Shown here: positions 8,606 to 16,883 of the stretch, piece by piece
Layout of the letters: each line of letters opens with the position of its first letter
Numbering within the stretch: position 1 is the stretch's first letter
Source of the DNA: Oscillospiraceae bacterium
Lineage (GTDB): Bacteria > Bacillota > Clostridia > Oscillospirales > Acutalibacteraceae
Length of the DNA: 64,000 bases
NCBI GenBank assembly: GCA_015066095.1
Contig: SVPC01000002.1
Location: 48,273 to 112,272, forward strand
Direction: 5' to 3'
The notes under the pieces: model-generated
Seen by the model: only the letters and a program-made list of their open reading frames with translations
Database searches by the model: none
Told to the model about the DNA's origin: nothing
Made by a program: the position numbers and the translations under genes

Positions 8606-10915
8606 TTACACCGCTTTTTCTAAAATAGCACACATTACAGTAATATCGTCCTGTTTTTTATCACCCAAACGGCGTTTGGCGCAAAGACACAAATGCTCTG
8701 ATAAATCTTGTGCAGAGCCGTCAGTCCAACTTTCAATCTCGGCGCGTATCCAGTCTGTACCCTCACTTGTGACACCGTCTGACATAAGCACCACCACATC
8801 TCCCACTTTACAGCGTATAGCCGCTTTGTCAAAGCCAATATCCCGTAATATACCAACCGGTAGCGAACTGCTTTCTGCTTTACCTGTTTTGCCGCTTCTG
8901 CGCACAATTGTGGGTGCTGCACCCGCTTTATAAAGTTCGAGCATACCTGTGTGCAAATCAACACTCGCGATATCCACCGTCGCCAACGATTCATCGGTAG
9001 ATTTAAAAAGCATAGAGGAATTGAGAATTTTAAGCGAACAATTATAACCAAACCCCGCTTTTAAAAGTCGCGCCATAAGTCCCGAAGCCATTGCACCGTC
9101 TACTGCTGCTCTGCCCCCTGTACCCATACCGTCGCTCAAAATCATAACAAAATGCCCCTTGTTATCGGTAAAATATTTAAAAGCATCGCCGCTCATTATA
9201 TTGCCCTGTGCGTTTGACTGACTCACACCAAAATCTACTTTAATCTCGGTACGCTCACAAAGTGAAATATAAATTTCTCCACCTACTTCACTAACCGTAG
9301 GTATATCGAAATCGCGTTCACAAGCTAAAGATACCAGTTTCATCACCTGTGCTTTGTTTATAACAAGTTCGGGTGTTTTTTTAAGTTTCAATTCTATTGT
9401 CATTCTGCCAAAACGGTCTATTCTGCTGCAACATTCACTTATGTTTATATTTAAATTTTTAAGCGCCGCCGCCGCATTTTCGGCAGAAGAATTATCAAAT
9501 CTTTCCTGCATTTCAAAATCACGCGCCATATCGGAAAGCATAGAAGCAATACCGCCAAACTGGTCGGACACAACACTTCTGACTTCGTCTATGCGGTTTT
9601 CTGCCGCTATTTTAGAAGCATAATCGGTATACCTTTTATAAGTGGCATTACTCATACCGCCAAGCCTTAAACATCTGCCCTTAAATTCCTCAGGTGCCGC
9701 CGTTTCGGGACTAACACTACCCTCTTTTACCGCTTTGGTCATCTCTAAAACGGCATTTACTGTATCTTCCCGTTTCTTTTCCCAACAATGTATGCGCAGT
9801 TTACATCCTGCACAGGCATCTTGCTCTATTGAATTTATTACTGCACCAAAATCGGGTGAATTGATTTTTGAAAGTTCATTTGACACCTGTTCCACCGTTT
9901 GCGAAACATCTTTAAGTGCGTTAGATGCCAAACAGAGCCGCATTGTAAGTGATTTTTTAAACCCTGTAGGCACCGAAATTTTTGGATAAGCCGAAAAAAT
10001 CTTACCGAGATATACCCCTGCTCCTCGCGGTAGTACCAAGAATATTATAGCGCCCAATATCACCTCGGTAACAACCGCAGGAATAGCGATAACATCTCCC
10101 GCAGTAACCGCTCCGATAAAACCCAAAATCACAAAAATAAATATTTGCGCATATTTACCCAGTGAAGAAAATACACCGCAAAAAAGTCCTGCCACCGCAA
10201 AGGATACCCCCACCGTGCCCGAAGCACCGCTTAAAACCATAGTAAATGCGGTAGTAATACCGCTTACCGCACCCGAAATTATACCACCGTATTTAGCCGA
10301 AAGCAAAATAAGCAAAACACTTAAAATACCGCCTAATGATACCGAATAAAGCGCGACATTGTTAAAGCCCAAAAGCAAAATATTTATTACAATAAGTACG
10401 CTAACAAGTTCATCAGGAGAAAGCCCTGCATTATCGCGCGAAAAAATTCTAAAACTGCGCCTTACAAAGTAAGTACCGACCGATGCTATAACAGATTCGC
10501 TTATGACATCAATCACACTGCCGCCCTGTATTTTAAGCGCCGCACCGCTTGTCAAAAACGAAGCCAAAAATGTTATTAAGGTAAGAAAAACCTCACTGTT
10601 TACAAGCCTTTTATAATTGCTAAGTAACAATTTTATAGAAAGTATCGCAAACAATGCTGCAAGATACTTAAATGCTCCGTTGCCCACAGCAGGTATAAAA
10701 TAGCCCACAAATACACCTATAGCACACGCAGGGGTATATGTTAAAGAGCAACCTGCTATTACCGACAAGCCAAACGGCAAAAGCTTGTCCATTACCACCC
10801 CTTTAGTGGCGACAAAACCCACTACCGCCATTAAAAAATGTACACTTATAGCCAAAAACAACTCTTTGTGACTCAATTTTTCCCTGTCGGCAGAAACCTT
10901 TACAAATTCCTTCAT
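8606..10915 (-). CDS. spoIIE: Stage II sporulation protein E, PP2C phosphatase
   Basis: SpoIIE dephosphorylates the anti-anti-sigma factor SpoIIAA, activating sigma-F in the forespore, and helps in polar division. The 769-residue protein has about ten N-terminal membrane helices (to about residue 310), a central region with a Cys cluster (CAGCKLRIHCW), and a C-terminal PP2C domain with VMILSDGMGTGG and VVVLMSDGVTSEG metal-binding motifs. Length and domain order match the family. AAGGTGAAATT precedes the ATG. The promoter has the long spacing and Spo0A-like box expected for this gene. Confidence 0.96.
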   Translation of the reverse strand: MKEFVKVSADREKLSHKELFLAISVHFLMAVVGFVATKGVVMDKLLPFGLSVIAGCSLTYTPACAIGVFVGYFIPAVGNGAFKYLAALFAILSIKLLLSNYKRLVNSEVFLTLITFLASFLTSGAALKIQGGSVIDVISESVIASVGTYFVRRSFRIFSRDNAGLSPDELVSVLIVINILLLGFNNVALYSVSLGGILSVLLILLSAKYGGIISGAVSGITTAFTMVLSGASGTVGVSFAVAGLFCGVFSSLGKYAQIFIFVILGFIGAVTAGDVIAIPAVVTEVILGAIIFLVLPRGAGVYLGKIFSAYPKISVPTGFKKSLTMRLCLASNALKDVSQTVEQVSNELSKINSPDFGAVINSIEQDACAGCKLRIHCWEKKREDTVNAVLEMTKAVKEGSVSPETAAPEEFKGRCLRLGGMSNATYKRYTDYASKIAAENRIDEVRSVVSDQFGGIASMLSDMARDFEMQERFDNSSAENAAAALKNLNINISECCSRIDRFGRMTIELKLKKTPELVINKAQVMKLVSLACERDFDIPTVSEVGGEIYISLCERTEIKVDFGVSQSNAQGNIMSGDAFKYFTDNKGHFVMILSDGMGTGGRAAVDGAMASGLMARLLKAGFGYNCSLKILNSSMLFKSTDESLATVDIASVDLHTGMLELYKAGAAPTIVRRSGKTGKAESSSLPVGILRDIGFDKAAIRCKVGDVVVLMSDGVTSEGTDWIRAEIESWTDGSAQDLSEHLCLCAKRRLGDKKQDDITVMCAILEKAV

Positions 10916-10948
10916 AATTTCACCTTCAAAAATTTTTTATCACTTTAA

Positions 10949-10982
10949 ATTATACTCTTACGACTTTGATTTTTTTGTCTTA
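10949..10982 (-). promoter_or_regulatory. Putative Spo0A-dependent spoIIE promoter
   Basis: On the minus strand TATAAT lies at 10954-10949 and AAGACA at 10981-10976, spaced 21 bases. The upstream element overlaps TTTGTCTTA (plus strand 10974-10982), which resembles the Spo0A box. In Bacillus the spoIIE promoter has this unusual 21-base spacing and overlapping 0A boxes; the assignment here is by analogy. Confidence 0.5.
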
Positions 10983-11078
10983 TGTTCGGTGTAAAACTAT
11001 AGTTTTTTTTGCGTTTTATAGGCGTTTTGTAATAAAAAATACCAAAAAGGAAAAAATAGCACCGAAGGTGGTAGTATT

Positions 11079-11732
11079 ATGAAAAAAATTATAAAATTAT
11101 GTATTTGTTTGGGACTTTGCGCGGTATTATTTGTCACAAATGCTTTTTCCCTTTCTAAAATCGGCTCTCGTTCAGAAGAGGTAAGGCAAATTCAAACCGC
11201 ACTTAAGCAAAGAGGTTATTTTAATAGTGAAATTGACGGTATTTTCGGTACGCTTACCAAAAAAGCGGTCGAGCGCTTCCAAAAGGACAACGGACTGACA
11301 GTTGACGGTATTGCAGGTAAAAACACGCTTAAAGCACTTGGTATAAAGGACGGCGACAACAATTATTACGGCGGTTATTCTTCTGCCGATTATGATTTAT
11401 TGGCGCGACTTATTTCAGCAGAATCACGTGGTGAGCCATATATCGGTCAGGTTGCGGTGGGCGCAGTAGTTTTAAACCGCATAGAACACCCCTCTTTCCC
11501 CGACACATTATCGGGTGTAATTTACCAAAGAGGTGCTTTCTCCTGCTTAGATGACGGCCAGTTTTACGAGCCAATTGCCGACAGTTGTTATTCGGCAGCG
11601 CGCGATGTTTTAAATGGTCTTGACCCATCAGGCGGCGCTATCTATTATTATAACCCCGTAACCGCCACAAATAAGTGGATTAGAAGTCGTAAGATTATTA
11701 CAACAATTGGTAAACACCGTTTTTGCGAATAA
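11079..11732 (+). CDS. sleB: SleB-like spore cortex-lytic cell wall hydrolase
   Basis: SleB-type lytic transglycosylases break down cortex peptidoglycan during germination. The 217-residue protein has a signal peptide (about residues 1-23), a peptidoglycan-binding domain (about 28-85, with LKQRGYF and GIFGTLTKKAVERFQ), and a C-terminal Hydrolase_2 domain (about 108-217) containing LISAESRGEPYIGQVAVGA. The layout matches SleB. GAAGGTGG precedes the ATG. It is divergent from spoIIE. A vegetative hydrolase of the same fold is the alternative. Confidence 0.87.
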   Translation: MKKIIKLCICLGLCAVLFVTNAFSLSKIGSRSEEVRQIQTALKQRGYFNSEIDGIFGTLTKKAVERFQKDNGLTVDGIAGKNTLKALGIKDGDNNYYGGYSSADYDLLARLISAESRGEPYIGQVAVGAVVLNRIEHPSFPDTLSGVIYQRGAFSCLDDGQFYEPIADSCYSAARDVLNGLDPSGGAIYYYNPVTATNKWIRSRKIITTIGKHRFCE

Positions 11733-11788
11733 ACCGCTCAAATTTGCTTACTTTATTTAGGTAACTTTTCACAAAAAAATAGTTATCC

Positions 11789-11938
11789 TTGACTTTACTG
11801 TAAAATAATTATATAATAGTGTTTATTGTAATGCTCTTTAGTGGCGAAGGTTTAAAATCGTTCCCACACGCCGAATATGCATTACAAATTCATTTCTCAG
11901 CAAGTCACAGGTAAAATAATGTAAAGGTGGTTTTTATA
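11789..11938 (+). promoter_or_regulatory. greA-lysS promoter and structured leader
   Basis: TTGACT at 11789-11794 and TATAAT at 11812-11817 have a 17-base spacer. The leader of about 115 bases begins with a stem: TTGTAATGC (11826-11834) pairs with GCATTACAA (11879-11887), enclosing GGCG and CGCC that can also pair. No terminator or known riboswitch motif was recognised. The leader ends with AAAGGTGG before greA. Confidence 0.6.
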
Positions 11939-12415
11939 ATGGCAAAAACTATTAAAGTTACCGAAGACGGATTAGCAAAACTCAAGGCAGAATTAGAAAA
12001 TCTTAAAACCGTGGGCAGAGCAGATATTGCTGAAAAAATAAAGATTGCCCGTGGTTACGGCGACCTTTCTGAAAATAGCGAATATGACGAGGCTAAAAAC
12101 GAACAAGCTAAAATTGAAGCCCGTATTGCTGAAATCGAAGTAATGCTCAAGAATATTGAAATTATAGAAGATGTAAAAGGCGATTCTCAGACCGTTGTTA
12201 TCGGTGTTAATGTTAAAGCACTTGATATGGAGTTTGATGAAGAGGTTGAATATCGCGTTGTAGGCTCTACCGAAGCAGACCCCTTAAATGGTAAAATTTC
12301 GGACGAATCACCTTTGGGTAAAGCGCTTTTAGGCAAAAAAATCGGTGATGAGGTTATCGTTGATGCACCTGCAGGCGAACTCAAGTTCAAAATTTTAGAG
12401 ATAGGCAATAATTAG
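11939..12415 (+). CDS. greA: Transcription elongation factor GreA
   Basis: GreA enters the secondary channel of stalled RNA polymerase and stimulates cleavage of the backtracked transcript. The 158-residue protein shows the N-terminal coiled coil with [15 protein letters not shown], whose acidic tip residues are conserved, followed by the C-terminal FKBP-like domain containing [16 protein letters not shown]. The ATG at 11939 follows AAAGGTGG; a GTG at 11927 is upstream of that site and rejected. lysS follows 25 bases later, a gene pair common in Clostridia. Confidence 0.95.
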   Translation: MAKTIKVTEDGLAKLKAELENLKTVGRADIAEKIKIARGYGDLSENSEYDEAKNEQAKIEARIAEIEVMLKNIEIIEDVKGDSQTVVIGVNVKALDMEFDEEVEYRVVGSTEADPLNGKISDESPLGKALLGKKIGDEVIVDAPAGELKFKILEIGNN

Positions 12416-12440
12416 GATTTTTTCTAAGGGATGTGTTAAT

Positions 12441-13943
12441 ATGGAAAATAATCAAAAGAAAAACGGCGCTGTGGAACAGGATTTTAACGAAATAGTAAAA
12501 ATCCGCCGCGAAAAGCTTGCCGCTTTAAAAGAATCGGGTAACGACCCGTTTGTTATCACAAAGTTTGACTTTGATAACGATTCGAAAAACATTAAAGACA
12601 ATTTCGGAGAATTTGAAAATAAAACCGTTAAAATCGCAGGTCGTATTGTTGCTCGCCGTATTATGGGTAAAGCAAGTTTTGTAGGTCTTTCTGATTCCAC
12701 AGGCAAAATTCAGCTTTATGTTCGCCGTGACGATGTTGGTGAAGATGTTTATGCCGCTTTCAAAAAGTGGGATATCGGTGATATTGTAGGTGTAGAAGGT
12801 TTTGTGTTTAAAACCCAGACAGGTGAAATTTCAGTTCACGCACATTCAATAACACTTCTTTCAAAATCACTTCTCCCCTTGCCCGAAAAGTTCCACGGCC
12901 TTACAAATAACGACCTTCGTTTCCGTCAAAGATATGTTGACCTTATTATGAACGAAAATGTTAAGCGTAACTTTATTGTTCGTTCAAAATTCATTAAGTT
13001 TATGCGCAAATATCTTGACGATATGAACTATATCGAGGTTGAAACCCCTGTACTTAATACAATTGTAGGCGGTGCGGCTGCCCGTCCTTTCGTTACACAT
13101 CATAACACCCTTAATATACCTATGTATATGCGTATCGCAACCGAACTCCCATTAAAACGCCTTATTGTTGGTGGTATGGACCGCGTTTACGAAATCGGAC
13201 GTATTTTCCGTAACGAAGGTATGGACCCCAAACATAACCCCGAATTTACAACAGTTGAATTATATCAAGCTTATGCCGATTTTCACGATATGATGGACAT
13301 CGCAGAAGGTATTATCTCAGGTGCCGCTAAAGAAATCCACGGCACTTACGAGGTTGAGTGGATGGGCGAAAAAATCGACTTAACCCCCGGTTGGCGCAGA
13401 CTTACAATGGTTGATGCTGTAAAAGAATATGCAGGTATCGACTTTGGCGCTATTACCGATGATGAAGAAGCAGTTAAGGCTGCAGAAGCTATCGGTGTAG
13501 AACTTGCCGAAACCGCAGACAGAACTTGGGGTAACGCACTCTATGCTTGTTTCGACCAAAGAGTTGAAGAAAAACTCATTCAACCTACATTCATTACAAT
13601 GTACCCTGTTGAGGTTTCTCCCCTTACAAAGGCTTCTCCCGAAGACCCACGCCTTACCGAGCGTTTTGAGTTGTTTGTTTGCCACAGCGAACTTGCAAAT
13701 GCATATTCCGAGCTTAACGACCCAATCGTTCAGCGTGAACGCTTTATGAAGCAGTTAGAACTCCGTGAACGCGGTGACGACGAAGCAGAAATGCTTGACG
13801 AAGATTTTCTTACCGCTATGGAATATGGTATGCCACCCACAGGCGGTATGGGTATCGGTGTTGACAGAGCAGTAATGCTTCTTACTAACTCCGACACCAT
13901 AAGAGAAGTAATCTTGTTCCCCACGATGAAGCCGTTGGATTAA
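12441..13943 (+). CDS. lysS: Lysyl-tRNA synthetase, class II
   Basis: LysS charges tRNA-Lys with lysine. The 500-residue protein has the N-terminal OB-fold anticodon-binding domain (about 60-160) and the class II catalytic core with motif 2 (YEIGRIFRNEGMD) and motif 3 (GGMGIGVDRAVML). The length is normal. It ends FPTMKPLD; a second copy of the DNA encoding these last residues lies at 14627-14651. It is co-transcribed with greA and ends in a terminator. Confidence 0.96.
   Translation: MENNQKKNGAVEQDFNEIVKIRREKLAALKESGNDPFVITKFDFDNDSKNIKDNFGEFENKTVKIAGRIVARRIMGKASFVGLSDSTGKIQLYVRRDDVGEDVYAAFKKWDIGDIVGVEGFVFKTQTGEISVHAHSITLLSKSLLPLPEKFHGLTNNDLRFRQRYVDLIMNENVKRNFIVRSKFIKFMRKYLDDMNYIEVETPVLNTIVGGAAARPFVTHHNTLNIPMYMRIATELPLKRLIVGGMDRVYEIGRIFRNEGMDPKHNPEFTTVELYQAYADFHDMMDIAEGIISGAAKEIHGTYEVEWMGEKIDLTPGWRRLTMVDAVKEYAGIDFGAITDDEEAVKAAEAIGVELAETADRTWGNALYACFDQRVEEKLIQPTFITMYPVEVSPLTKASPEDPRLTERFELFVCHSELANAYSELNDPIVQRERFMKQLELRERGDDEAEMLDEDFLTAMEYGMPPTGGMGIGVDRAVMLLTNSDTIREVILFPTMKPLD
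13919..13943 (+). repeat. Direct repeat, left copy (3' end of lysS)
   Basis: The last 25 bases of lysS, CCCCACGATGAAGCCGTTGG followed by ATTAA, recur at 14627-14651 with three mismatches, each at a third codon position and synonymous. Both copies are followed by a hairpin containing CTATGAC and GTCATAG. Confidence 0.85.
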
Positions 13944-13951
13944 TAATAACT

Positions 13952-13988
13952 AAACACCCTATGACCTAAAAAGTCATAGGGTGTTTTT
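13952..13988 (+). terminator. lysS terminator
   Basis: AAACACCCTATGAC, a short loop, GTCATAGGGTGTTTTTT form a strong hairpin with a T run. Confidence 0.9.
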
Positions 13989-14009
13989 TAAAAAACGAAA
14001 TCTTATGTT

Positions 14010-14384
14010 TTATTCACCATATACAATTAACAAGGTTATTCCGTTGCTATCCAAATAAACGCATTGGTCTCCACCGAGCATTCCCTCTGTATAGAATGAA
14101 ACCATCCAAACACTTAATTCTTTATCAAAAGACACGTGTGATGTGTCCCACTCAATAGTACACTCTTTTTTTGCTCTCTCCAAAGCATCCTCTGCATTGG
14201 AAAGTTTAGACTCGTTTGTATTTTTGAAACCATCGTGTTTTACACCAGGATTATTATCTTTATATATCTCTGCATGTTCAGAATACGAAAAAGAAGATAC
14301 TTCAATATTAGATTTGGGTTGATTGCAACCTGTAAATAATAAAAGAAAAGAAAAAACTAAAATAAAGCAAATAATTTTTTTCAT
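14010..14384 (-). CDS. PepSY-like lipoprotein, probable cargo between lysS repeats
   Basis: A 124-residue secreted lipoprotein with a signal peptide ending in the lipobox LFTGC. The mature part has a linker and one PepSY-like unit (AEDALERAKKEC, then a beta hairpin to ILLIVYGE-type end). PepSY domains often inhibit or present peptidases outside the cell; no specific role is known. The ATG at 14384 follows GGGTGAT. The gene lies alone between the two lysS 3'-end repeats, so it may have arrived with an integrated element. Two PepSY lipoproteins of similar design lie at 42930 and 43771. Confidence 0.75.
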   Translation of the reverse strand: MKKIICFILVFSFLLLFTGCNQPKSNIEVSSFSYSEHAEIYKDNNPGVKHDGFKNTNESKLSNAEDALERAKKECTIEWDTSHVSFDKELSVWMVSFYTEGMLGGDQCVYLDSNGITLLIVYGE

Positions 14385-14626
14385 ACTATCACCCATTTTT
14401 CTTAATTATATCACATGGCGTTCAAAATAACAATATGTTTTATAAAATATGAGTTTTGGGCCATTTTTTAGACCATTTCAGAGGTATGATATGCCCCGAA
14501 AAGGCAATTTGAGGTAAGATAATTTTTTGAGAGTAAAAATGCAGTAATCAAAACGTGTAGGAAAAATCACGATAAAGCAAGATGGGGTAAGATATTTTGC
14601 TTTTATTTTTATAACCCTTGCATACT

Positions 14627-14702
14627 CCCCACAATGAAACCGTTAGATTAACAAAAAACTTAAACGGACTATGACACAAAATGTCATAGTCCGTTTTGTT
14701 TA
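14627..14702 (+). repeat. Second copy of lysS 3' end plus terminator
   Basis: CCCCACAATGAAACCGTTAG then ATTAA (14627-14651) copies the end of lysS, encoding PTMKPLD and stop with no gene body ahead of it. A terminator (AAACGGACTATGAC, GTCATAGTCCGTTTTG, 14662-14700) follows and shares its core with the lysS terminator. The rest of the 340-base gap (14385-14626) has no credible gene; it may be remnant sequence of an element. This resembles an attachment-site duplication. Confidence 0.7.
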
Positions 14703-14736
14703 ATAATTTAAAAAGTAGATATTCCCTATATTTTTT

Positions 14737-15981
14737 CTAATGAATTGTAATTTCATTTTCTATTATAAGCAATCGATTATATTTGGCAGTTCTGTCACTT
14801 CGGCAGGGCGCACCTGTCTTAATTTGTCCTGCGTTTACTGCCACTGCAAGGTCGGCAATTGTGCTATCCTCGCTCTCACCAGAACGGTGCGAAATCACCG
14901 TTTTATAGCCGTTTTTCTGCGCCATTCTTATAACATCAAGTGTTTCGGTAAGAGTGCCGATTTGATTAGGTTTTACAAGTATTGCGTTACCGCAATTTTG
15001 CTCTATTCCTTTTTTAAGCCTTTTTGTATTTGTTACAAAAAGGTCGTCACCGACAAGTTGAATTTTTTCACCTAAAACTGCCGTGAGTTTCGCCCAGCTT
15101 TGCCAATCTTCTTCACCCACACCGTCTTCGATAGAAATTATAGGATATTTTTCGGTCAGGTTCTTTATATATTCAATAAGTTCTTCACCGCTCATTTGTT
15201 TATTGCGCTTTGGCAAGTGGTATTTTCCATCTTTGTACCACTCGCTTGATGCTACATCAAGCCCAATTTTTATTTGTTCGGTGGTATAACCCGCTTTTTG
15301 AATAGCTTTTATTATAATTTCTATTGCCTGTTCGTCACTAGAAAGGTCGGGTGCGAAACCACCCTCGTCACCAACTCCAGTGGCTTTCCCCATTTCTTTT
15401 AAGATTTTACCCAAGGTATGATAAACTTCTGTACACTGCCTGATACCTTCAGCAAAAGATTTGGCACAAACGGGAATAATCATAAATTCTTGAATATCAA
15501 TATTGTTTTTTGCGTGTGCGCCGCCATTTAAAATATTAAGCATTGGGCGGGGTAAATCAGCTGCATTTATACCGCCCAAATATTTATATAATGGTATTTT
15601 ATAGGCATTTGCCGCCGCTTTTGCCACCGCCAAAGATACCGCCAATATCGCATTTGCACCCAAACGCGACTTATTTTCAGTGCCGTCAAGGTCGATAAGC
15701 GCTTTATCAACTATATCCTGTTTTACTGTTTTAAGCCCGGTAAGACAGGGCTCTATTTCACTTTTTATAAGCGCGACACAATCGCGCACCCCTTTACCGC
15801 AAAAACGCTCACCGCCGTCACGCTTTTCGTGTGCTTCAAACATACCCGTAGACGCTCCGGATGGTGAAATCGCCATACCTACACTGCCGTCGCAAAGTGT
15901 AACCCTTGCCGCTACTGTCGGATTACCGCGCGAGTCCAAAACCTCAAAACCCTCTACTTTTTTAATGCAAAAATACTCCAT
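14737..15981 (-). CDS. eno: Enolase
   Basis: Enolase converts 2-phosphoglycerate to phosphoenolpyruvate in glycolysis. The 414-residue protein has the family motifs: [11 protein letters not shown] at the N-terminus, [49 protein letters not shown] and SHRSGESED, so the metal and catalytic residues are present. It is slightly shorter than the usual 430. The ATG at 15981 follows GGGGG; the TTG at 15996 lies upstream of that site. It is transcribed alone, divergent from rlmB. Confidence 0.95.
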   Translation of the reverse strand: MEYFCIKKVEGFEVLDSRGNPTVAARVTLCDGSVGMAISPSGASTGMFEAHEKRDGGERFCGKGVRDCVALIKSEIEPCLTGLKTVKQDIVDKALIDLDGTENKSRLGANAILAVSLAVAKAAANAYKIPLYKYLGGINAADLPRPMLNILNGGAHAKNNIDIQEFMIIPVCAKSFAEGIRQCTEVYHTLGKILKEMGKATGVGDEGGFAPDLSSDEQAIEIIIKAIQKAGYTTEQIKIGLDVASSEWYKDGKYHLPKRNKQMSGEELIEYIKNLTEKYPIISIEDGVGEEDWQSWAKLTAVLGEKIQLVGDDLFVTNTKRLKKGIEQNCGNAILVKPNQIGTLTETLDVIRMAQKNGYKTVISHRSGESEDSTIADLAVAVNAGQIKTGAPCRSDRTAKYNRLLIIENEITIH

Positions 15982-16115
15982 AAATAACCCCCGCAAAGAT
16001 TTTTTATTATTTTTCCAAAAATTTTCTCTAATATTATAAAATTTGCTATTTTATTTTATTAAAACTTGTGATATAATTTATAGTGTATATTTATATATAA
16101 AAGGTGTTTTACATA

Positions 16116-16868
16116 ATGGAAGAAAAAAAGGAACAAGGCTATAATATAATTTGCGGTAGAAATCCTGTGCTTGAGGCTGTACGCTCTGGTAGAGAAATTG
16201 ACCGTTTGCTCGTGGCTCACGGTGTGAGTGGTGGCTCGGTTACTGCAATTATTGCCAAATGCAAACAAAAAGGGATTTTGATTAAAGAGGTTAGCCCGCA
16301 AAAGTTAGATTACTATTGTTCGGGCGCTAATCACCAAGGTGTTGCGGTGCTCTTTGCCGAACAGGAATATTGCACGGTAGAAGATATCCTGAATTATGCC
16401 AAAGAAAAAAATAAAAAGCCTTTTATCATCGTTTGCGACGAAATAGAAGACCCGCACAATTTAGGGGCTATAATTCGTACCGCCGAATGTTGCGCCGTTC
16501 ACGGAATAATCATTCCAAAAAGACGTAGTGCTTCACTTAATGCCACAGTTGCCAAAAGCGCCAGCGGTGCACTCGAATACATGCGTGTCGCACGTGTTAC
16601 AAATATACCTAACACCATTGATATGTTAAAAGAAAACGGTATTTGGGTGTTCGGTGCCGATATGGATGGCGAAGATTACGAAAAGGTTGATTTTGACTGT
16701 CCTACCGCATTAGTTATCGGCAACGAAGGCAAAGGAATCGGCACATTAACCGCCAAAAAATGCGACCAAATAATTAGTTTGCCTATGTTTGGCAAAATAA
16801 ACTCCCTTAACGCCTCGGTTGCGGCGGGTGTACTTATGTACGAAGTAGTACGAAAAAGAAGAAGTTAA
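16116..16868 (+). CDS. rlmB: RlmB-type rRNA/tRNA 2'-O-methyltransferase (SpoU family)
   Basis: A 250-residue SpoU/TrmH methyltransferase that would methylate a ribose 2'-OH in 23S rRNA. It has the N-terminal substrate-binding domain (GRNPVLEAVRSGREIDRLLVA) and the knotted catalytic domain with motif 1 IEDPHNLGAIIRTAE, motif 2 VIGNEGKGI and motif 3 LPMFGKINSLNASVA. The ATG at 16116 follows AAGGTG. It is the first gene of a run of four that ends with tatD, with the next gene 15 bases on. Confidence 0.92.
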   Translation: MEEKKEQGYNIICGRNPVLEAVRSGREIDRLLVAHGVSGGSVTAIIAKCKQKGILIKEVSPQKLDYYCSGANHQGVAVLFAEQEYCTVEDILNYAKEKNKKPFIIVCDEIEDPHNLGAIIRTAECCAVHGIIIPKRRSASLNATVAKSASGALEYMRVARVTNIPNTIDMLKENGIWVFGADMDGEDYEKVDFDCPTALVIGNEGKGIGTLTAKKCDQIISLPMFGKINSLNASVAAGVLMYEVVRKRRS

Positions 16869-16883
16869 AAACGGAGAGATATA

